Assembly (NCBI RefSeq): GCF_022919835.1
Contig: NZ_CP095074.1
Coordinates: forward strand, 4,814,001 to 4,878,000
DNA from: Halobacillus shinanisalinarum
Lineage (GTDB): Bacteria; Bacillota; Bacilli; Bacillales; Halobacillaceae
DNA length: 64,000 bases
Reading direction: 5' to 3'
The notes under the pieces were generated by a model. It was not told the origin of the DNA, did no database searches, and saw only the letters and a program-made list of their open reading frames with translations. This document shows positions 1 through 9,498 of the stretch, in pieces. A program made the position numbers and the translations under genes. The first letter of the stretch is position 1. Every line of letters starts with the position of its first letter.

Positions 1-2
1 AA

Positions 3-65
3 GATAATGTTGTGTTTATTGAAGAAGGTAAAGAAAAAACTATATTAGAAGACATAGACTTCTGA
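3..65 (+). CDS. C-terminal end of an unidentified gene
   Basis: An open frame enters from the left edge and ends at TGA (63-65). It encodes 20 residues ending in EDIDF. The acidic, lysine-rich tail looks like a genuine protein C-terminus, but it is too short to assign. No function is proposed. A symmetrical terminator follows about 110 bp later. Confidence 0.3.
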   Translation, partial: DNVVFIEEGKEKTILEDIDF

Positions 66-172
66 TCAATAAGTTCACTTAGTGACTGTTCTACGTTGAG
101 GATGAATTAAAGTGTTGACAGGGGATATAATGCTCATAAAGTCTCGGTAAACATCTTAGAAATTCAATCACG

Positions 173-230
173 AAAAAACACCTTTTGAATGGACATCTGA
201 AAGCAGATTCCACTTCAAAAGGTGTTTTTT
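173..230. terminator. Bidirectional rho-independent terminator
   Basis: A perfect 17-bp inverted repeat (173-189 with 214-230) carries A-runs on its left outer edge and T-runs on its right, so it can end transcription from both sides. It lies 7 bp beyond the stop codon of the leftward iclR-type gene and downstream of the fragment entering from the left edge. Confidence 0.85.
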
Positions 231-237
231 ATATCAA

Positions 238-1038
238 TTACACATTGATCCTCATAGCCGGAACAAATCCCAAACGGTTGGAGATATGGCCGTTCACGCT
301 TTTTAATGAGTCAATTACCTCCTCCTTTTTATTGACCATACGATCTGTTGGACCGGCTACACTTATGGCTGCAATAGCTTTGCCTGTGTAATTGAATATT
401 GGAACGGCGATGCAGGTCAGTCCGACTTCGGCTTCTTCGTCGTCCATTGAATAACCATTTTGTCTGACGTGGCTCAACTCTTCTAAATAAGCCTGACGGT
501 CAGTGATCGTTCGCTCGGTAAACTTAGGCATCCCTTTTTTAGTTAAGACGCGGTCTACTTCCTCAATGTGAAAGGTGGATACAATCGCCTTACCTAAACC
601 TGTAGAATGAATAGGTTTCCTCGTACCAAGTTCCGCAGTAGTTCTGACGGACTGGTTGGCCTCCGCTTTGTATAAGTAAACAACATCTCCGTTATCATAT
701 ACCGCTAAGAACGCAGTTTCATTTAAGTCGAGTGCGAGCTGCCTTAAGTAAGGAGTTACGATGTCTACCAAGTTCCACTTCGTAAGACTCGACATCCCCA
801 CTTCTATTGCTTTTAATCCCACTTGATACTTTTCAGTGCCTTCGACAAGCTCAATAAAACCTTTTATCTTAAGAGCTTCCATAATTCTATGGGTGGTGCT
901 TTTAGCAATACCAAGCTCCTGTGATACTTCCGCAAGGCTGACAGGTGAATCTTTAGCAGATATTAATTCCAAGATGGTAAGAGCTCTTTCTACAGCTGAA
1001 TTAGATTGTGTGCTTGCTTTTGGTTCGGGGGTTTGCAT
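238..1038 (-). CDS. IclR-family transcriptional regulator (KdgR-like role)
   Basis: This 266-residue protein has the IclR layout: an N-terminal winged helix-turn-helix at about residues 14-75 (VERALTILELIS, SLAEVSQELGIAKSTTHRIM) and a C-terminal effector-binding domain (GTRKPIHSTGLGKAI, GLTCIAVPIFNYTGKAIAAISV). Members of this family usually repress or activate catabolic operons in response to a small-molecule inducer such as 2-keto-3-deoxygluconate. The gene is divergent from the sugar-acid cluster starting at 1371, with IclR-like dyads in the shared intergenic region, so control of that cluster and of itself is the likely role. The KDG effector is inferred from context only. Confidence 0.88.
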   Translation of the reverse strand: MQTPEPKASTQSNSAVERALTILELISAKDSPVSLAEVSQELGIAKSTTHRIMEALKIKGFIELVEGTEKYQVGLKAIEVGMSSLTKWNLVDIVTPYLRQLALDLNETAFLAVYDNGDVVYLYKAEANQSVRTTAELGTRKPIHSTGLGKAIVSTFHIEEVDRVLTKKGMPKFTERTITDRQAYLEELSHVRQNGYSMDDEEAEVGLTCIAVPIFNYTGKAIAAISVAGPTDRMVNKKEEVIDSLKSVNGHISNRLGFVPAMRINV

Positions 1039-1050
1039 GGAATCATTTCA
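1038..1050. promoter_or_regulatory. Candidate IclR-type operator overlapping the regulator start
   Basis: TGGAATCATTTCA is a near-perfect 13-bp dyad close to the published IclR-family consensus TGGAAATNATTTCCA. It overlaps the start codon and the gap between Shine-Dalgarno and start of the leftward regulator gene, a position suited to autoregulation. Inference from sequence match only. Confidence 0.4.
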
Positions 1051-1199
1051 ACTCCTTTTAAAATCATAAAATTGGAACGCTGTCTCTGTATTTAATGTTA
1101 AGGCCAAAGAGCAAGCTAGTCAATTCCTTTTCAATCAAATCCTGACTCTATTATGATTTCCTAATTTAGTAAAAAAATAAATAAAATCCAAATTTTGTG

Positions 1200-1250
1200 T
1201 TGAAATATTCAAAAAAATTGTTAGAATTAGTTTTGTGGAACGAAATTCCG
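1200..1250 (+). promoter_or_regulatory. Promoter and IclR-like operator of the sugar-acid operon
   Basis: TTGAAA (1200-1205) and TAGAAT (1222-1227) with a 16-bp spacer form a sigma-A-type promoter reading into the operon. Directly downstream, at the expected transcription start, lies TGGAACGAAATTCCG (1236-1250), a 15-bp dyad with GGAA/TTCC arms like those of IclR operators. Binding there would block initiation. The rest of the 332-bp gap (1039-1370) holds only AT-rich DNA and the GGAGGAGG ribosome binding site before 1371. Confidence 0.5.
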
Positions 1251-1370
1251 TTTTATTTTATAATTGCTATTTAAGGGGGTTGATAATCCGATTAAATAAG
1301 TGGTTTTATGATGAAAGCTGAAAGCGTTGCCATTTAATTGGGTTTTTATTGCATGTGAAGGAGGAGGTTA

Positions 1371-2363
1371 ATGATGAATCAACCTGAGGTATTGATTACA
1401 GATTGTGATCATGCGGACGTGGAAACAGAAGCTCGCTTATTTCATGAAGCATCTGTCTCTTATGAGCTTAAGCAATGTCAGACAGAGGAAGACCTGATTG
1501 AACAGGGAAAAGGGTCTCGTGTATTTATTAATCAGTACGCCCCAATTACTGAAGCCGTGCTAAGTCAGCTTCCGGATTTGTCCCTCGTTGTTCGTTATGG
1601 AGTAGGTGTTAACAATGTTGATTTAGAAGCTGCTTCACGCTATAACGTGCAAGTTTGTAATGTACCTGACTACGGAATGAATGAAGTGGCCGATCATGCA
1701 TTAGCATTATTGTTGAATTTTACAAGAAAAATTGAGCTGATGAACGATAAGGTCCGTGAAGGTGTCTGGGATTATCAAGAAAGTGCACCGATTTACAGAC
1801 ATAGCGATCAAACCGTTGGGATAATTGGGCTTGGCAGAATCGGAACGTCCTTTGCGAACAAGGTTAAGGCGTTAGGATGCCGCGTAATTGGTTATGATCC
1901 TAAATTCAGCCATGAATTTTCAAAGGAAAGCGTAGATGGAGTGGAGATGGTTAGTCTTCAAGATTTGTTAATAGAATCGGATGCAGTTTCTATCCATTGC
2001 CCGTTAGACAAAGCGCATCACCTGATTGATGAACAAGAATTAAAAATGATGAAGCCTTCTGCTTATTTGTTAAATGTGTCGCGTGGAGGGATTATTAATG
2101 AAATTGCCTTAGATAAAGCCTTGCAGGAGAAATGGATTGCAGGAGCGGGAGTAGATGTTGCTTCTATAGAACCTCTGCCGGCTGATCATTCTTTATTTAA
2201 ACATAGAAATTTCGTTTGTACCCCTCATATGGCATGGTACTCAGAGCAGGCCGCACTTGAGTTGAAGCGTAAGGTAGCTGAGGAAGCGAGTCGCTTTCTT
2301 AAAGGGGAACAAGTACATTATCCAGTCAACCAAATTCATATCAAAGAGGAGCGTGTAAAATGA
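1371..2363 (+). CDS. D-isomer-specific 2-hydroxyacid dehydrogenase
   Basis: The 330-residue product belongs to the NAD-dependent D-2-hydroxyacid dehydrogenase family (phosphoglycerate dehydrogenase/CtBP-like). It shows the Rossmann motif GLGRIG near residue 150, the catalytic Arg in NVSRGG, an acidic catalytic segment (VASIEPLP) and the catalytic His in TPHMAWYSE. The start follows a strong GGAGGAGG site; a second ATG sits directly after the first. It is the first gene of the transporter/uronate operon and overlaps dctP by 4 bp (ATGA), implying translational coupling. It probably reduces a 2-keto acid or oxidises a sugar-derived hydroxyacid; the substrate is not deducible. Confidence 0.85.
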   Translation: MMNQPEVLITDCDHADVETEARLFHEASVSYELKQCQTEEDLIEQGKGSRVFINQYAPITEAVLSQLPDLSLVVRYGVGVNNVDLEAASRYNVQVCNVPDYGMNEVADHALALLLNFTRKIELMNDKVREGVWDYQESAPIYRHSDQTVGIIGLGRIGTSFANKVKALGCRVIGYDPKFSHEFSKESVDGVEMVSLQDLLIESDAVSIHCPLDKAHHLIDEQELKMMKPSAYLLNVSRGGIINEIALDKALQEKWIAGAGVDVASIEPLPADHSLFKHRNFVCTPHMAWYSEQAALELKRKVAEEASRFLKGEQVHYPVNQIHIKEERVK

Positions 2364-3370
2364 AAAAAATTTCAACGTTGTTTGTAAGCGTTTTCTGCAT
2401 GGCTTTGATTATTTCAGGGTGCGGCGGGACTGAAGGAACCTCAGGGGAATCTCAAAAAACGGAGAAATTAAAAGTTGCATTCAATCAGCCGGAAGAGCAT
2501 CCGCAGTTTCAAGCTATGGAAGCATTTGGTGAGAAATTTTATGAACGAACGGATGGAGCATATGAAGTAGAAGTTTCCCCGAATGAAACATTGGGGGCTC
2601 AACGAGAAACGTTAGAGCTGACTCAGTCCGGCACAATTGCAATGTCAATTGTTGCGGGAAGCCTGATGGAAAGCATTAATGAAGATTTCGTCGTGTTTAA
2701 CCTTCCATATGTCTATGATTCAAAAGAGCATCAAATGGATGTTTTAAACAACGAAGATATTACAAGTGATCTGTACACGTCGGTTGAAGACGATGGACTT
2801 CGTGTGGTCGGCGCATTCCACGGCGGTGTTAGAAATGTTTATAACAAAGAACAGCCAATCAACACTCCTGAGGATTTAAGCGGCATGAAAATCCGCGTAA
2901 TGGAGAGCGATACAAACGTTCAAATGCTTGAACGCATGGGCGGTGTCGGAACCCCAATGGGACAGGGAGAAGTTTACACAGCCATTCAATCGGGAGTACT
3001 CGATGGCGGAGAGAACAACGAGTTGATTTACAATGATTTAAAACACGTAGAAGTGGCGCCTTATTACAGTAAAACCCAGCATTTAATGGTACCTGATTAC
3101 TTAATAATCAACTCCGATTTATTTAATGACATGTCAGAAGAACACCAGGACATATTTATGGAAGAGTTCCAAGCAGCAATTGAAATGAATAGTGATATGT
3201 TTGAGGAAGAAGTAGCGGCTGCAGAGGAAGAAGCCATAGAAGCTGGTGCTGAGTTTAATGATGTTGATATTAGTGTGTTCCAGAAAGAAGTTGAACCACT
3301 GATTGAAGAGAAGTTGACGACGGATACAACGAAGGATTTATATGAAAAAGTACGTGAAGCTGCAGAATAA
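2360..3370 (+). CDS. dctP: TRAP transporter substrate-binding protein DctP
   Basis: This 336-residue extracytoplasmic solute receptor has a lipoprotein signal peptide: KK start, hydrophobic core, then lipobox ISGC with Cys21. A low-complexity linker and the DctP fold follow (EHPQFQAMEAFGEKFYERT; GMKIRVMES around residues 175-185, including the conserved Arg that clamps the substrate carboxylate). TRAP receptors bind organic acids; in this operon a uronate or an aldonate is likely. It is translationally coupled to the upstream dehydrogenase and followed by the membrane subunits. Confidence 0.93.
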   Translation: MKKISTLFVSVFCMALIISGCGGTEGTSGESQKTEKLKVAFNQPEEHPQFQAMEAFGEKFYERTDGAYEVEVSPNETLGAQRETLELTQSGTIAMSIVAGSLMESINEDFVVFNLPYVYDSKEHQMDVLNNEDITSDLYTSVEDDGLRVVGAFHGGVRNVYNKEQPINTPEDLSGMKIRVMESDTNVQMLERMGGVGTPMGQGEVYTAIQSGVLDGGENNELIYNDLKHVEVAPYYSKTQHLMVPDYLIINSDLFNDMSEEHQDIFMEEFQAAIEMNSDMFEEEVAAAEEEAIEAGAEFNDVDISVFQKEVEPLIEEKLTTDTTKDLYEKVREAAE

Positions 3371-3389
3371 ATTGGAGTGGTGAAAAAAG

Positions 3390-3874
3390 ATGGAATTCAT
3401 TAAAAGAACGTTAGACAAGGTGTTAGGAACAGTCTGTGTAGGACTGTTCGCTTTCCTTGTCACCCTGGTTACCTGGCAGGTATTTACAAGGTTTGTCTTA
3501 AACCATCCCAGTGTAATTTCTGAGGAGTTGGCGAAGTATTGCTTTGTATGGCTTGTCCTGTTCGGTGCGGCTTTTGTATTCGGAGAAAACGGGCACATGG
3601 CGATACATTTCATTAAAGATAAGCTGCCTAACAGGATCAAAATGGGGGTCGAAGTGTTCATAGAGATTGTAAGTATTGTATTTGTACTGCTGGCTCTCAT
3701 ACTCGGGGCTACCTGGCTACTGAGATTGCCTGGAATCAAATGTCGGCTTCTCTGTCGATTCCGGTAGGGTATTTATATGCCGGATTACCTGTAAGCGGGG
3801 CGTTTATGATGTTTTACTGCATCTATAATATTTATTTGGTTTTAAAGAAAGGAAAACCAATAGAGCAACTATAG
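3390..3874 (+). pseudogene. dctQ: TRAP transporter small permease DctQ, frameshifted
   Basis: The first part (3390 to about 3705) encodes the DctQ N-terminus with membrane segments and the typical EELAKYCFVWLVLFGAA region. The frame then breaks, and the rest of DctQ (EIAWNQMSASLSIPVGYLYAGLP and a final membrane segment) continues in the -1 frame to TAG at 3872-3874. Lengthening the G4 run at 3705-3708 by one base restores a protein of about 161 residues, the normal family length. As written, translation ends at 3767 after 125 residues. DctQ and DctM form the membrane complex. The break may be an assembly error or a true mutation. Confidence 0.85.
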
Positions 3875-3902
3875 TTACTCGTTACAGGAGGGGGAAATAG
3901 AT

Positions 3903-5213
3903 ATGGATGCTGCCATACTAGTTGCATTGATTCTAGGCATAGGTGTTACTTTGTTTTTAATTATCGGCGTACCGATAAGTGTCAGCGTGGGTATTGCTTC
4001 GGTGCTGGCTATTTTCACCATCGTTGATTTTGATGATGGATTATTAACTTCGGCTCAGCGGATGTTCACAGGAATGAACTCGTTTACATTGTTAGCCATT
4101 CCTTTTTTTGTACTAGCTGGAGGCATTATGAACAACGGGGGAATTGCTGCGAGATTAGTCAACTGTGCCAAGGTCCTGAGCGGCCGGATGCCTGGTTCTC
4201 TTGCTCATACGAATACATTTGCGAACATGCTGTTTGGTTCTTTAAGCGGATCAGCTGTGGCAGCTGCCGCCGCGGTCGGAAGTACGATGTCTCCGATGCA
4301 GGAAAAGGAAGGGTACAAAAGGGAATTTAGTGCCGCAGTAAATATAGGATCGGCACCAACGGGAATGCTTATTCCGCCGAGCAACATCATGATTGTTTAT
4401 TCCCTCGTCAGCGGCGGAACTTCCATAGCCGCTTTATTCGTGGCAGGGTACCTTCCAGGCATTTTATGGGGACTGGGCTGTATATTGGTTGCTCTTGTGA
4501 TCGCTAAGAAGAGAGGGTATAAAAGCCAGATCAATCTTACATTCAAACAGAAGCTGTTTGTATTTATTGATGCAGTGCCAAGCTTACTCCTTGTAGTGAT
4601 TGTCATCGGCGGTATTATTGGCGGAGTTTTCACTGCGACGGAGGCTTCAGCAATTGCTGTAGTGTACGCACTGTTGCTTTCCTTTATCTACCGTACGATT
4701 AAATGGAAAGACCTGCCTGCCATTTTGCTTGATGCAACGAGGACAACTTCCATTGTGCTGTTTTTAATTGGTGTTTCTTCGATTATGTCATGGGTGATGT
4801 CCTTTACAAACATCCCGGGTCTAATAGCTGACACGCTGCTGTCACTTACAGGAAATATGATTATTATTCTATTAATCATGAATCTCGTATTACTTCTTAT
4901 TGGAACGTTTATGGACCCGACCCCGGCAATTCTCATTTTCACACCGATCTTCCTTCCGATCGCTCAAAGTTTTGGAATGGACCCGGTGCATTTTGGAATC
5001 ATTATGGTATTTAACTTAAGCATTGGAACGATAACACCTCCTGTAGGACCTGTTATTTTCGTAGGATCAAGAGTAGCAGGACTGCCGATTGAAGGGATTG
5101 TAAGACCATTGCTGCCGTTTTTTGCGATGGCCGTCGTCGTATTACTAATTGTCGTGTACGTACCTTCTGTTTCCTTGCTGCTGCCGGAGGCGTTCAACTT
5201 AATATCCAGATAA
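3903..5213 (+). CDS. dctM: TRAP transporter large permease DctM
   Basis: This 436-residue, highly hydrophobic protein has the DctM layout of about 12 membrane segments. Typical signatures are NMLFGSLSGSAVAAAAAVGS near residue 100, IPPSNIMIVYS and GTITPPVGPVIFVGSRVAG near the C-terminus. It is the ion-coupled transport subunit working with DctP and DctQ to import an organic acid. An AGGAGGGGG site precedes the start. Full family length and intact. Confidence 0.94.
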   Translation: MDAAILVALILGIGVTLFLIIGVPISVSVGIASVLAIFTIVDFDDGLLTSAQRMFTGMNSFTLLAIPFFVLAGGIMNNGGIAARLVNCAKVLSGRMPGSLAHTNTFANMLFGSLSGSAVAAAAAVGSTMSPMQEKEGYKREFSAAVNIGSAPTGMLIPPSNIMIVYSLVSGGTSIAALFVAGYLPGILWGLGCILVALVIAKKRGYKSQINLTFKQKLFVFIDAVPSLLLVVIVIGGIIGGVFTATEASAIAVVYALLLSFIYRTIKWKDLPAILLDATRTTSIVLFLIGVSSIMSWVMSFTNIPGLIADTLLSLTGNMIIILLIMNLVLLLIGTFMDPTPAILIFTPIFLPIAQSFGMDPVHFGIIMVFNLSIGTITPPVGPVIFVGSRVAGLPIEGIVRPLLPFFAMAVVVLLIVVYVPSVSLLLPEAFNLISR

Positions 5214-5228
5214 AAAGGAGGAAAAAGG

Positions 5229-6233
5229 ATGGAAACAATTGTATATGAAGGACCTCAACAGGTCGCTTATCGAGAAAAGAATTCACCGCAAGCTGCCGGG
5301 GGAGAGGTGCTGATTAAAACGTCTCACGTAGGAATCTGTGGAAGTGATCTTAACATTTATGCAGGAGCTCATCCTCGTGCCGAAGCCCCTTTAGTCTTAG
5401 GGCATGAATTTTCCGGAACGATCGTTGAAGGGCATTCTGTTCTTCCTCAAGGGACTCGTGTTACTGTGAATCCTTTATTGAAATGCGGGACCTGCCTTCC
5501 ATGTACAACCGGCCAAAGCCACGTATGTAAAAACTTAAAGCTGATCGGCATCGATTGTGACGGAGGTATGGGAGCTTACGTCACAGTTCCTCAAGAAAAC
5601 GTAGTTGCCCTCCCTGATAGTGTCTCGCTCGCAGCAGGAGCATTGATCGAACCCATAGCTGTAGCCGTTCACGCTGTAAGACAAGGTGGGTATGTACCGG
5701 GAGATGGAATCGTTATTTTTGGCGCTGGTACGATTGGCCTGTGTGTCGCTCAGACGTTACGAAGCTACGGTGCTGCTGATGTGACAGTGGTCGAACCAAA
5801 TGAGCATCGGTTACAAAAAGCAGCTGAGCTTGGCTTTACAACGATTCATGCGGAAAAGGATGACATAAAAGCAGAAGTGCTGAATGCAACGAATGGTGCT
5901 GGTGCTGATTTTGTATTTGACTGTGCCGGTCACCCTGCCGTCCTAAACGCATTAACAGATATCGTGAAGGTAAGAGGCCGGATCATTATTATAGCTGCTT
6001 ATAAAAAGCCGGCCGAATTAAATCTGCTGCAAGGGATGTTTAAAGAGCTGTCCATTCAATTTGTCAGGGTCTACACAGATAAAGATTTTCAAATAGCTGC
6101 AGATTTGCTGGCGAAACATCCGGAGTTTGAAAGAATCATCACAAATGTTCTTCGCCCTGAGGAAGCTGAACGAGGGTTTCAGTTACTAACTTCCAATATG
6201 GATGCGGTTAAAGTAATGTATAAATTTAAGTAA
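5229..6233 (+). CDS. Zinc-dependent medium-chain (MDR) alcohol dehydrogenase
   Basis: The 334-residue protein shows all MDR alcohol dehydrogenase hallmarks: the catalytic zinc region GICGSDLN with GHEFSG, the four-cysteine structural zinc loop (CGTCLPCTTGQSHVC, about residues 90-105) and the NAD-binding GAGTIG motif near residue 170. Relatives include threonine, sorbitol, L-gulonate 5- and L-galactonate 5-dehydrogenases (RspB/LgoD type). Given its neighbours, oxidation of a sugar acid to a keto-acid is the likely role; the exact substrate is an inference. AAAAGGAGG precedes the start; it is tightly spaced after dctM. Confidence 0.85.
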   Translation: METIVYEGPQQVAYREKNSPQAAGGEVLIKTSHVGICGSDLNIYAGAHPRAEAPLVLGHEFSGTIVEGHSVLPQGTRVTVNPLLKCGTCLPCTTGQSHVCKNLKLIGIDCDGGMGAYVTVPQENVVALPDSVSLAAGALIEPIAVAVHAVRQGGYVPGDGIVIFGAGTIGLCVAQTLRSYGAADVTVVEPNEHRLQKAAELGFTTIHAEKDDIKAEVLNATNGAGADFVFDCAGHPAVLNALTDIVKVRGRIIIIAAYKKPAELNLLQGMFKELSIQFVRVYTDKDFQIAADLLAKHPEFERIITNVLRPEEAERGFQLLTSNMDAVKVMYKFK

Positions 6234-6246
6234 GGGAGCTCTAAAA

Positions 6247-7002
6247 ATGAATCAGCTATTTGACTTAACCGGAAAGGTCGCTGTCGTTACCGGAGGAAAT
6301 CGAGGACTAGGCAAGGATATAGCGGCGGGTCTGGCGGAATCAGGAGCAGATGTAGTTGTGGTGGCAAGAAACGTAAAGCCTGAAGTCGTTAAAGAGCTTC
6401 ATCGTTATGGAGTTAATGCTAAAGGGATTAATTTCGATCTTCAGCACACTGAACAATTTGATGATTTGGTTTCTCAAATTATTGAAGAATTTGGGAAAGT
6501 GGACATTCTCGTTAACAATGCAGGCGTACAGAAACGTCACCCTAGTGTGGATTTTCCAAAAGAAGACTGGGACTTTGTCATGAACATTAATACTAATGCT
6601 GTCTTTCTGCTCTGTCAGAAGTTTGGACGCAGGATGATTCAGCAAGGCAGCGGAAAAATTATCAATATGGCTTCCATGCTGTCGTTCCATGGAGGGTTTA
6701 CAGTTCCCGCTTATGCGGCGAGTAAAGGAGCAGTTATGCAATTTACGAAATCTCTGGCCAATGAGTGGGCGGAACAAGGTGTTAACGTAAATGCCATTGC
6801 TCCTGGATATATGGCCACAGAAATGAATACAGCATTGATAGATGATGAAACAAGGAATAAGGAAATTTTAAACCGCATCCCTGCTAAGAGATGGGGAGAA
6901 CCTAAAGACCTTCGCGGAGCCGCTGTTTTCCTGGCTTCGCCTGCTTCGGATTACATTCACGGATTTACACTAGCCGTTGATGGAGGATATTTAGGTCGAT
7001 AA
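6247..7002 (+). CDS. kduD: SDR oxidoreductase, 2-keto-3-deoxygluconate dehydrogenase type (KduD)
   Basis: This 251-residue short-chain dehydrogenase has the NAD-binding motif TGGNRGLG at residues 16-23, NNAG near residue 90 and the active-site pair Y-A-A-S-K around residues 157-161. Length and N-terminus (LTGKVAVVTGG) fit KduD/gluconate 5-dehydrogenases. KduD reduces 2,5-diketo-3-deoxygluconate to KDG after KduI in unsaturated uronate degradation. The adjacent kduI supports this over a generic gluconate 5-dehydrogenase. Intact. Confidence 0.82.
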   Translation: MNQLFDLTGKVAVVTGGNRGLGKDIAAGLAESGADVVVVARNVKPEVVKELHRYGVNAKGINFDLQHTEQFDDLVSQIIEEFGKVDILVNNAGVQKRHPSVDFPKEDWDFVMNINTNAVFLLCQKFGRRMIQQGSGKIINMASMLSFHGGFTVPAYAASKGAVMQFTKSLANEWAEQGVNVNAIAPGYMATEMNTALIDDETRNKEILNRIPAKRWGEPKDLRGAAVFLASPASDYIHGFTLAVDGGYLGR

Positions 7003-7023
7003 ATAATAGGAAGTATGAAAAGA

Positions 7024-7855
7024 ATGGAAATAAGGTACTCAGCGAACCCAGCTGATTTTAATCACTATGATAATGAAAGAATTCGTCAGGATTTTCTTGT
7101 ACAGGACTATTTAAACAAGGAGAGATCTCGATGGTCTACTCCCATTATGACCGATTAATTATAGGAGGGGCTGTTCCGGTAGCGGAGCCGCTTACCCTCG
7201 AAGACCAAGACACATTAAAAACAAACTTTTTCCTTGAGAGAAGGGAGATAGGCGTTGTAAATATTTCTTCTGTGTCTGGAAGAGTCACTGTGGATAACGA
7301 AACCTACGAATTACAGGAGCGGGATTGTTTATACATAGGGAAGGGAAAAGAGGAAGTAACGCTTGAAAGTACGGACCCTGCTTCCCCGGCTTCTTTCTAT
7401 TTAGTATCTGCAACGGCTCATAAAGAATACCAGTGCAGAAACTGGCTTTAAAAGATACCGTTCAGACACATTTAGGATCAGACAGCGAGTCCAACAAACG
7501 CCACATCTGCAAATATATTTATGAGGACGGCATAAAAAGCTGCCAATTAATGCTTGGTATGACGTTCCTTGCACCAAACAATATGTGGAATACAATGCCT
7601 CCTCACGTGCACGATCGTCGAATGGAAGCGTATCTATATTTTGATATGGATGAGAATTCTAAAGTGTTTCATTTTATGGGAGAGCCAGACAATACTAGAA
7701 AAATCGTAGTGAAAAACCAGCAGGCCGTTCTCTCCCCTCCCTGGTCGATTCACTCAGGCGTAGGGACAAACAATTATACGTTTATTTGGGCAATGGCCGG
7801 AGAGAACTATACATTTACAGATATGGACCATGTCGACATGGAACGAATTAAATAG
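7024..7855 (+). pseudogene. kduI: 5-keto-4-deoxyuronate isomerase KduI, two frameshifts
   Basis: The gene is recognisable over its whole length in three frames. ATG at 7024 starts MEIRYSANPADFNHYD; the middle part (MVYSHYDRLIIGGAVPV) is in the frame beginning 7131; the C-terminal part (LKDTVQTHLGSDSESNKRHI, then PPHVHDRRMEAY with the zinc-binding HxH...E, and SIHSGVG) is in the frame ending at 7855. Both breaks are one missing base, at a GG (7119-7120) and a CC (7430-7431); adding one G and one C restores about 277 residues. KduI converts 4-deoxy-5-keto-uronate to 2,5-diketo-3-deoxygluconate. As written it is non-functional; assembly error is possible. Confidence 0.85.
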
Positions 7856-7862
7856 GATTGCT

Positions 7863-7886
7863 GTAAGCCTCTTTTTAGAGGCTTAC
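7863..7886 (+). terminator. Hairpin between kduI and rpiA
   Basis: A perfect 10-bp stem (7863-7872 with 7877-7886) with a TTTT loop lies just after kduI. No real T-run follows, so it may attenuate or protect the upstream mRNA rather than terminate fully. The next gene has its own strong AGGAGG site. Confidence 0.45.
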
Positions 7887-7907
7887 TTCATTTAGAGGAG
7901 GGAGAGG

Positions 7908-8569
7908 GTGAATAATGATGAAGAAAAGGCGCTTGCTGCGCAGCAGGCAGTTCAGTTAATCGACGACGGTAAGTGGGTCTCGGCTCAGGAAGTACGGTTA
8001 CAATCATGCTTGAGGTACTCGGTAAACGTGTAAAGGAAGGAATGAATATTCAAGGAGTTCCAACATCGAAGAAAACCGAACGGCTGGGGCGTACCCTTGG
8101 TATTCCATTAACACCAATAAATGAAAACACCTGTATCGATGTCGCTATAGACGGTGCAGATGAAATAGCTGAAGGTCAACTGGTAAAAGGCGGAGGTGGA
8201 TCGCTCGTCCGGGAGAAAATTATCGATGCTTATGCTGGTCGACTCATAATCATTGCAGATTCAACTAAGGTTGTACCACAGCTTGGGGCTTTTCCACTTC
8301 CTGTAGAAGTTGTTCCCTTTGGATGGCAGATGACAGCGGCTGTCCTAGAGTCCCTGGGCTGCCGTGTCCAATTACGAACGCAGCAAAACGAAATCTTTTT
8401 ATCAGATAATGGCAATTATATTGTGGATTGTCACTTCACAAGCATTTCTGATCCCGCAAAGCTGCATGCTCAAATTAATCAAATTGCCGGTGTAGTGGAA
8501 AACGGCTTATTTATAAACATGGCCACCGACATTTTCGTAGGAAACCGTATTATCAAAGGAGGGAATTGA
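7908..8569 (+). pseudogene. rpiA: Ribose-5-phosphate isomerase A, frameshifted
   Basis: A GTG start at 7908, six bases after AGGAGG (7896-7901), opens a frame with the RpiA N-terminus (EKALAAQQAVQLIDDG). At about 7971 one base is missing, and the protein continues in the -1 frame with the RpiA hallmarks VGLGSGSTVT, DGADEI and KGGGGSLVREKI to the stop at 8569. The repaired product would be about 220 residues, normal for RpiA. It interconverts ribose 5-phosphate and ribulose 5-phosphate. An extra rpiA within a uronate cluster suggests a link to pentose or KDG breakdown. Confidence 0.82.
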
Positions 8570-9459
8570 ATGAATATCGTTACGATTGGGGATGCCCTGG
8601 CTGTTTTTGAACCTTTCACGAAAGGGCCGATGAGATTCGCTCATCAGTTCGAAAAAAAGGTGGGAGGTGCAGGTTAAATGTTTTGATTGGAGGCTCAAGG
8701 CTGAGACTCAAGATGGGGTGGATCAGCAGACTGGGTCGTGATGAATTCGGGCGATCGATCAGAAATTTTGCCAGAGGTGAAGGCGTGGATACGTCATAAG
8801 TCCAGCTTCAAGATGGGACACCCACTTCCCTCGGCTTTAAGGAAATGATGGAGGACGGCAGTGTGCGCACCTTTTATTACAGGGAGAACTCGCCTACCTT
8901 GTCGATGATACCGGAAGACTTAGATGAAACCTACATTAAACAGGCTGACATTTTACATATTACAGGAATTTTCCCTGCAATTGATGACAGTAACATTCCG
9001 GTGTTAAAAGAAGCCGTCCGGCTCGCCAAGAAAAATGGTGTGAAGGTTTCGTTTGATCCTAATATTCGATTGAAATTATGGAATAAAACAAAGGCACGAG
9101 AAACGCTTGCCCCGCTGCTGGCCGAAGTGGATATTCTTCTGGGAGAAAAGGAGCCGGAAAAAATAATCGCCCGGACACGTGCCTTAGGTATCCCCTTCGT
9201 TGCATTAAAACGTGGAGAGCTTGGTTCCATCGGTTATGATCCTTTTGAAGAAGCAACGGCAGAACCTGTACCTGCAGCTAAAGTTGTAGATACCGTTGGA
9301 GCGGGCGATGGGTTTAACGCAGGAGTGCTCTACGGGATTCTTCAAGGGTGGCCATTAAAGAAGGTGCTGCATTTTGGAAATAAGATCGGTTCCATGGTCG
9401 TCGGAGTTAAAGGTGATAGCGAAGGGCTTCCTTATTATGAAGAAGTTCAGGAAGTGTAG
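8570..9459 (+). pseudogene. kdgK: 2-keto-3-deoxygluconate kinase (PfkB family), frameshift plus stop codon
   Basis: The PfkB-type sugar kinase is readable from ATG 8570 (MNIVTIGDALAVFEPF). One base is missing at GG 8672-8673; adding it gives GGAGLNVLIG or, with an A, the family-typical GGAELNV. An in-frame TAA at 8797-8799 then interrupts VDTS-VQLQDG, and the frame continues to the C-terminal signature VDTVGAGDGFNAG, which holds the catalytic Asp. A segment near LLGEKEPEKI looks shorter than in relatives. The enzyme phosphorylates KDG to KDPG for cleavage by KdgA. The substitution-type stop argues for real inactivation. Confidence 0.82.
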
Positions 9460-9498
9460 GAGAAAAAAGTCATCGACCGATAGAAAGGAATGTGACGA

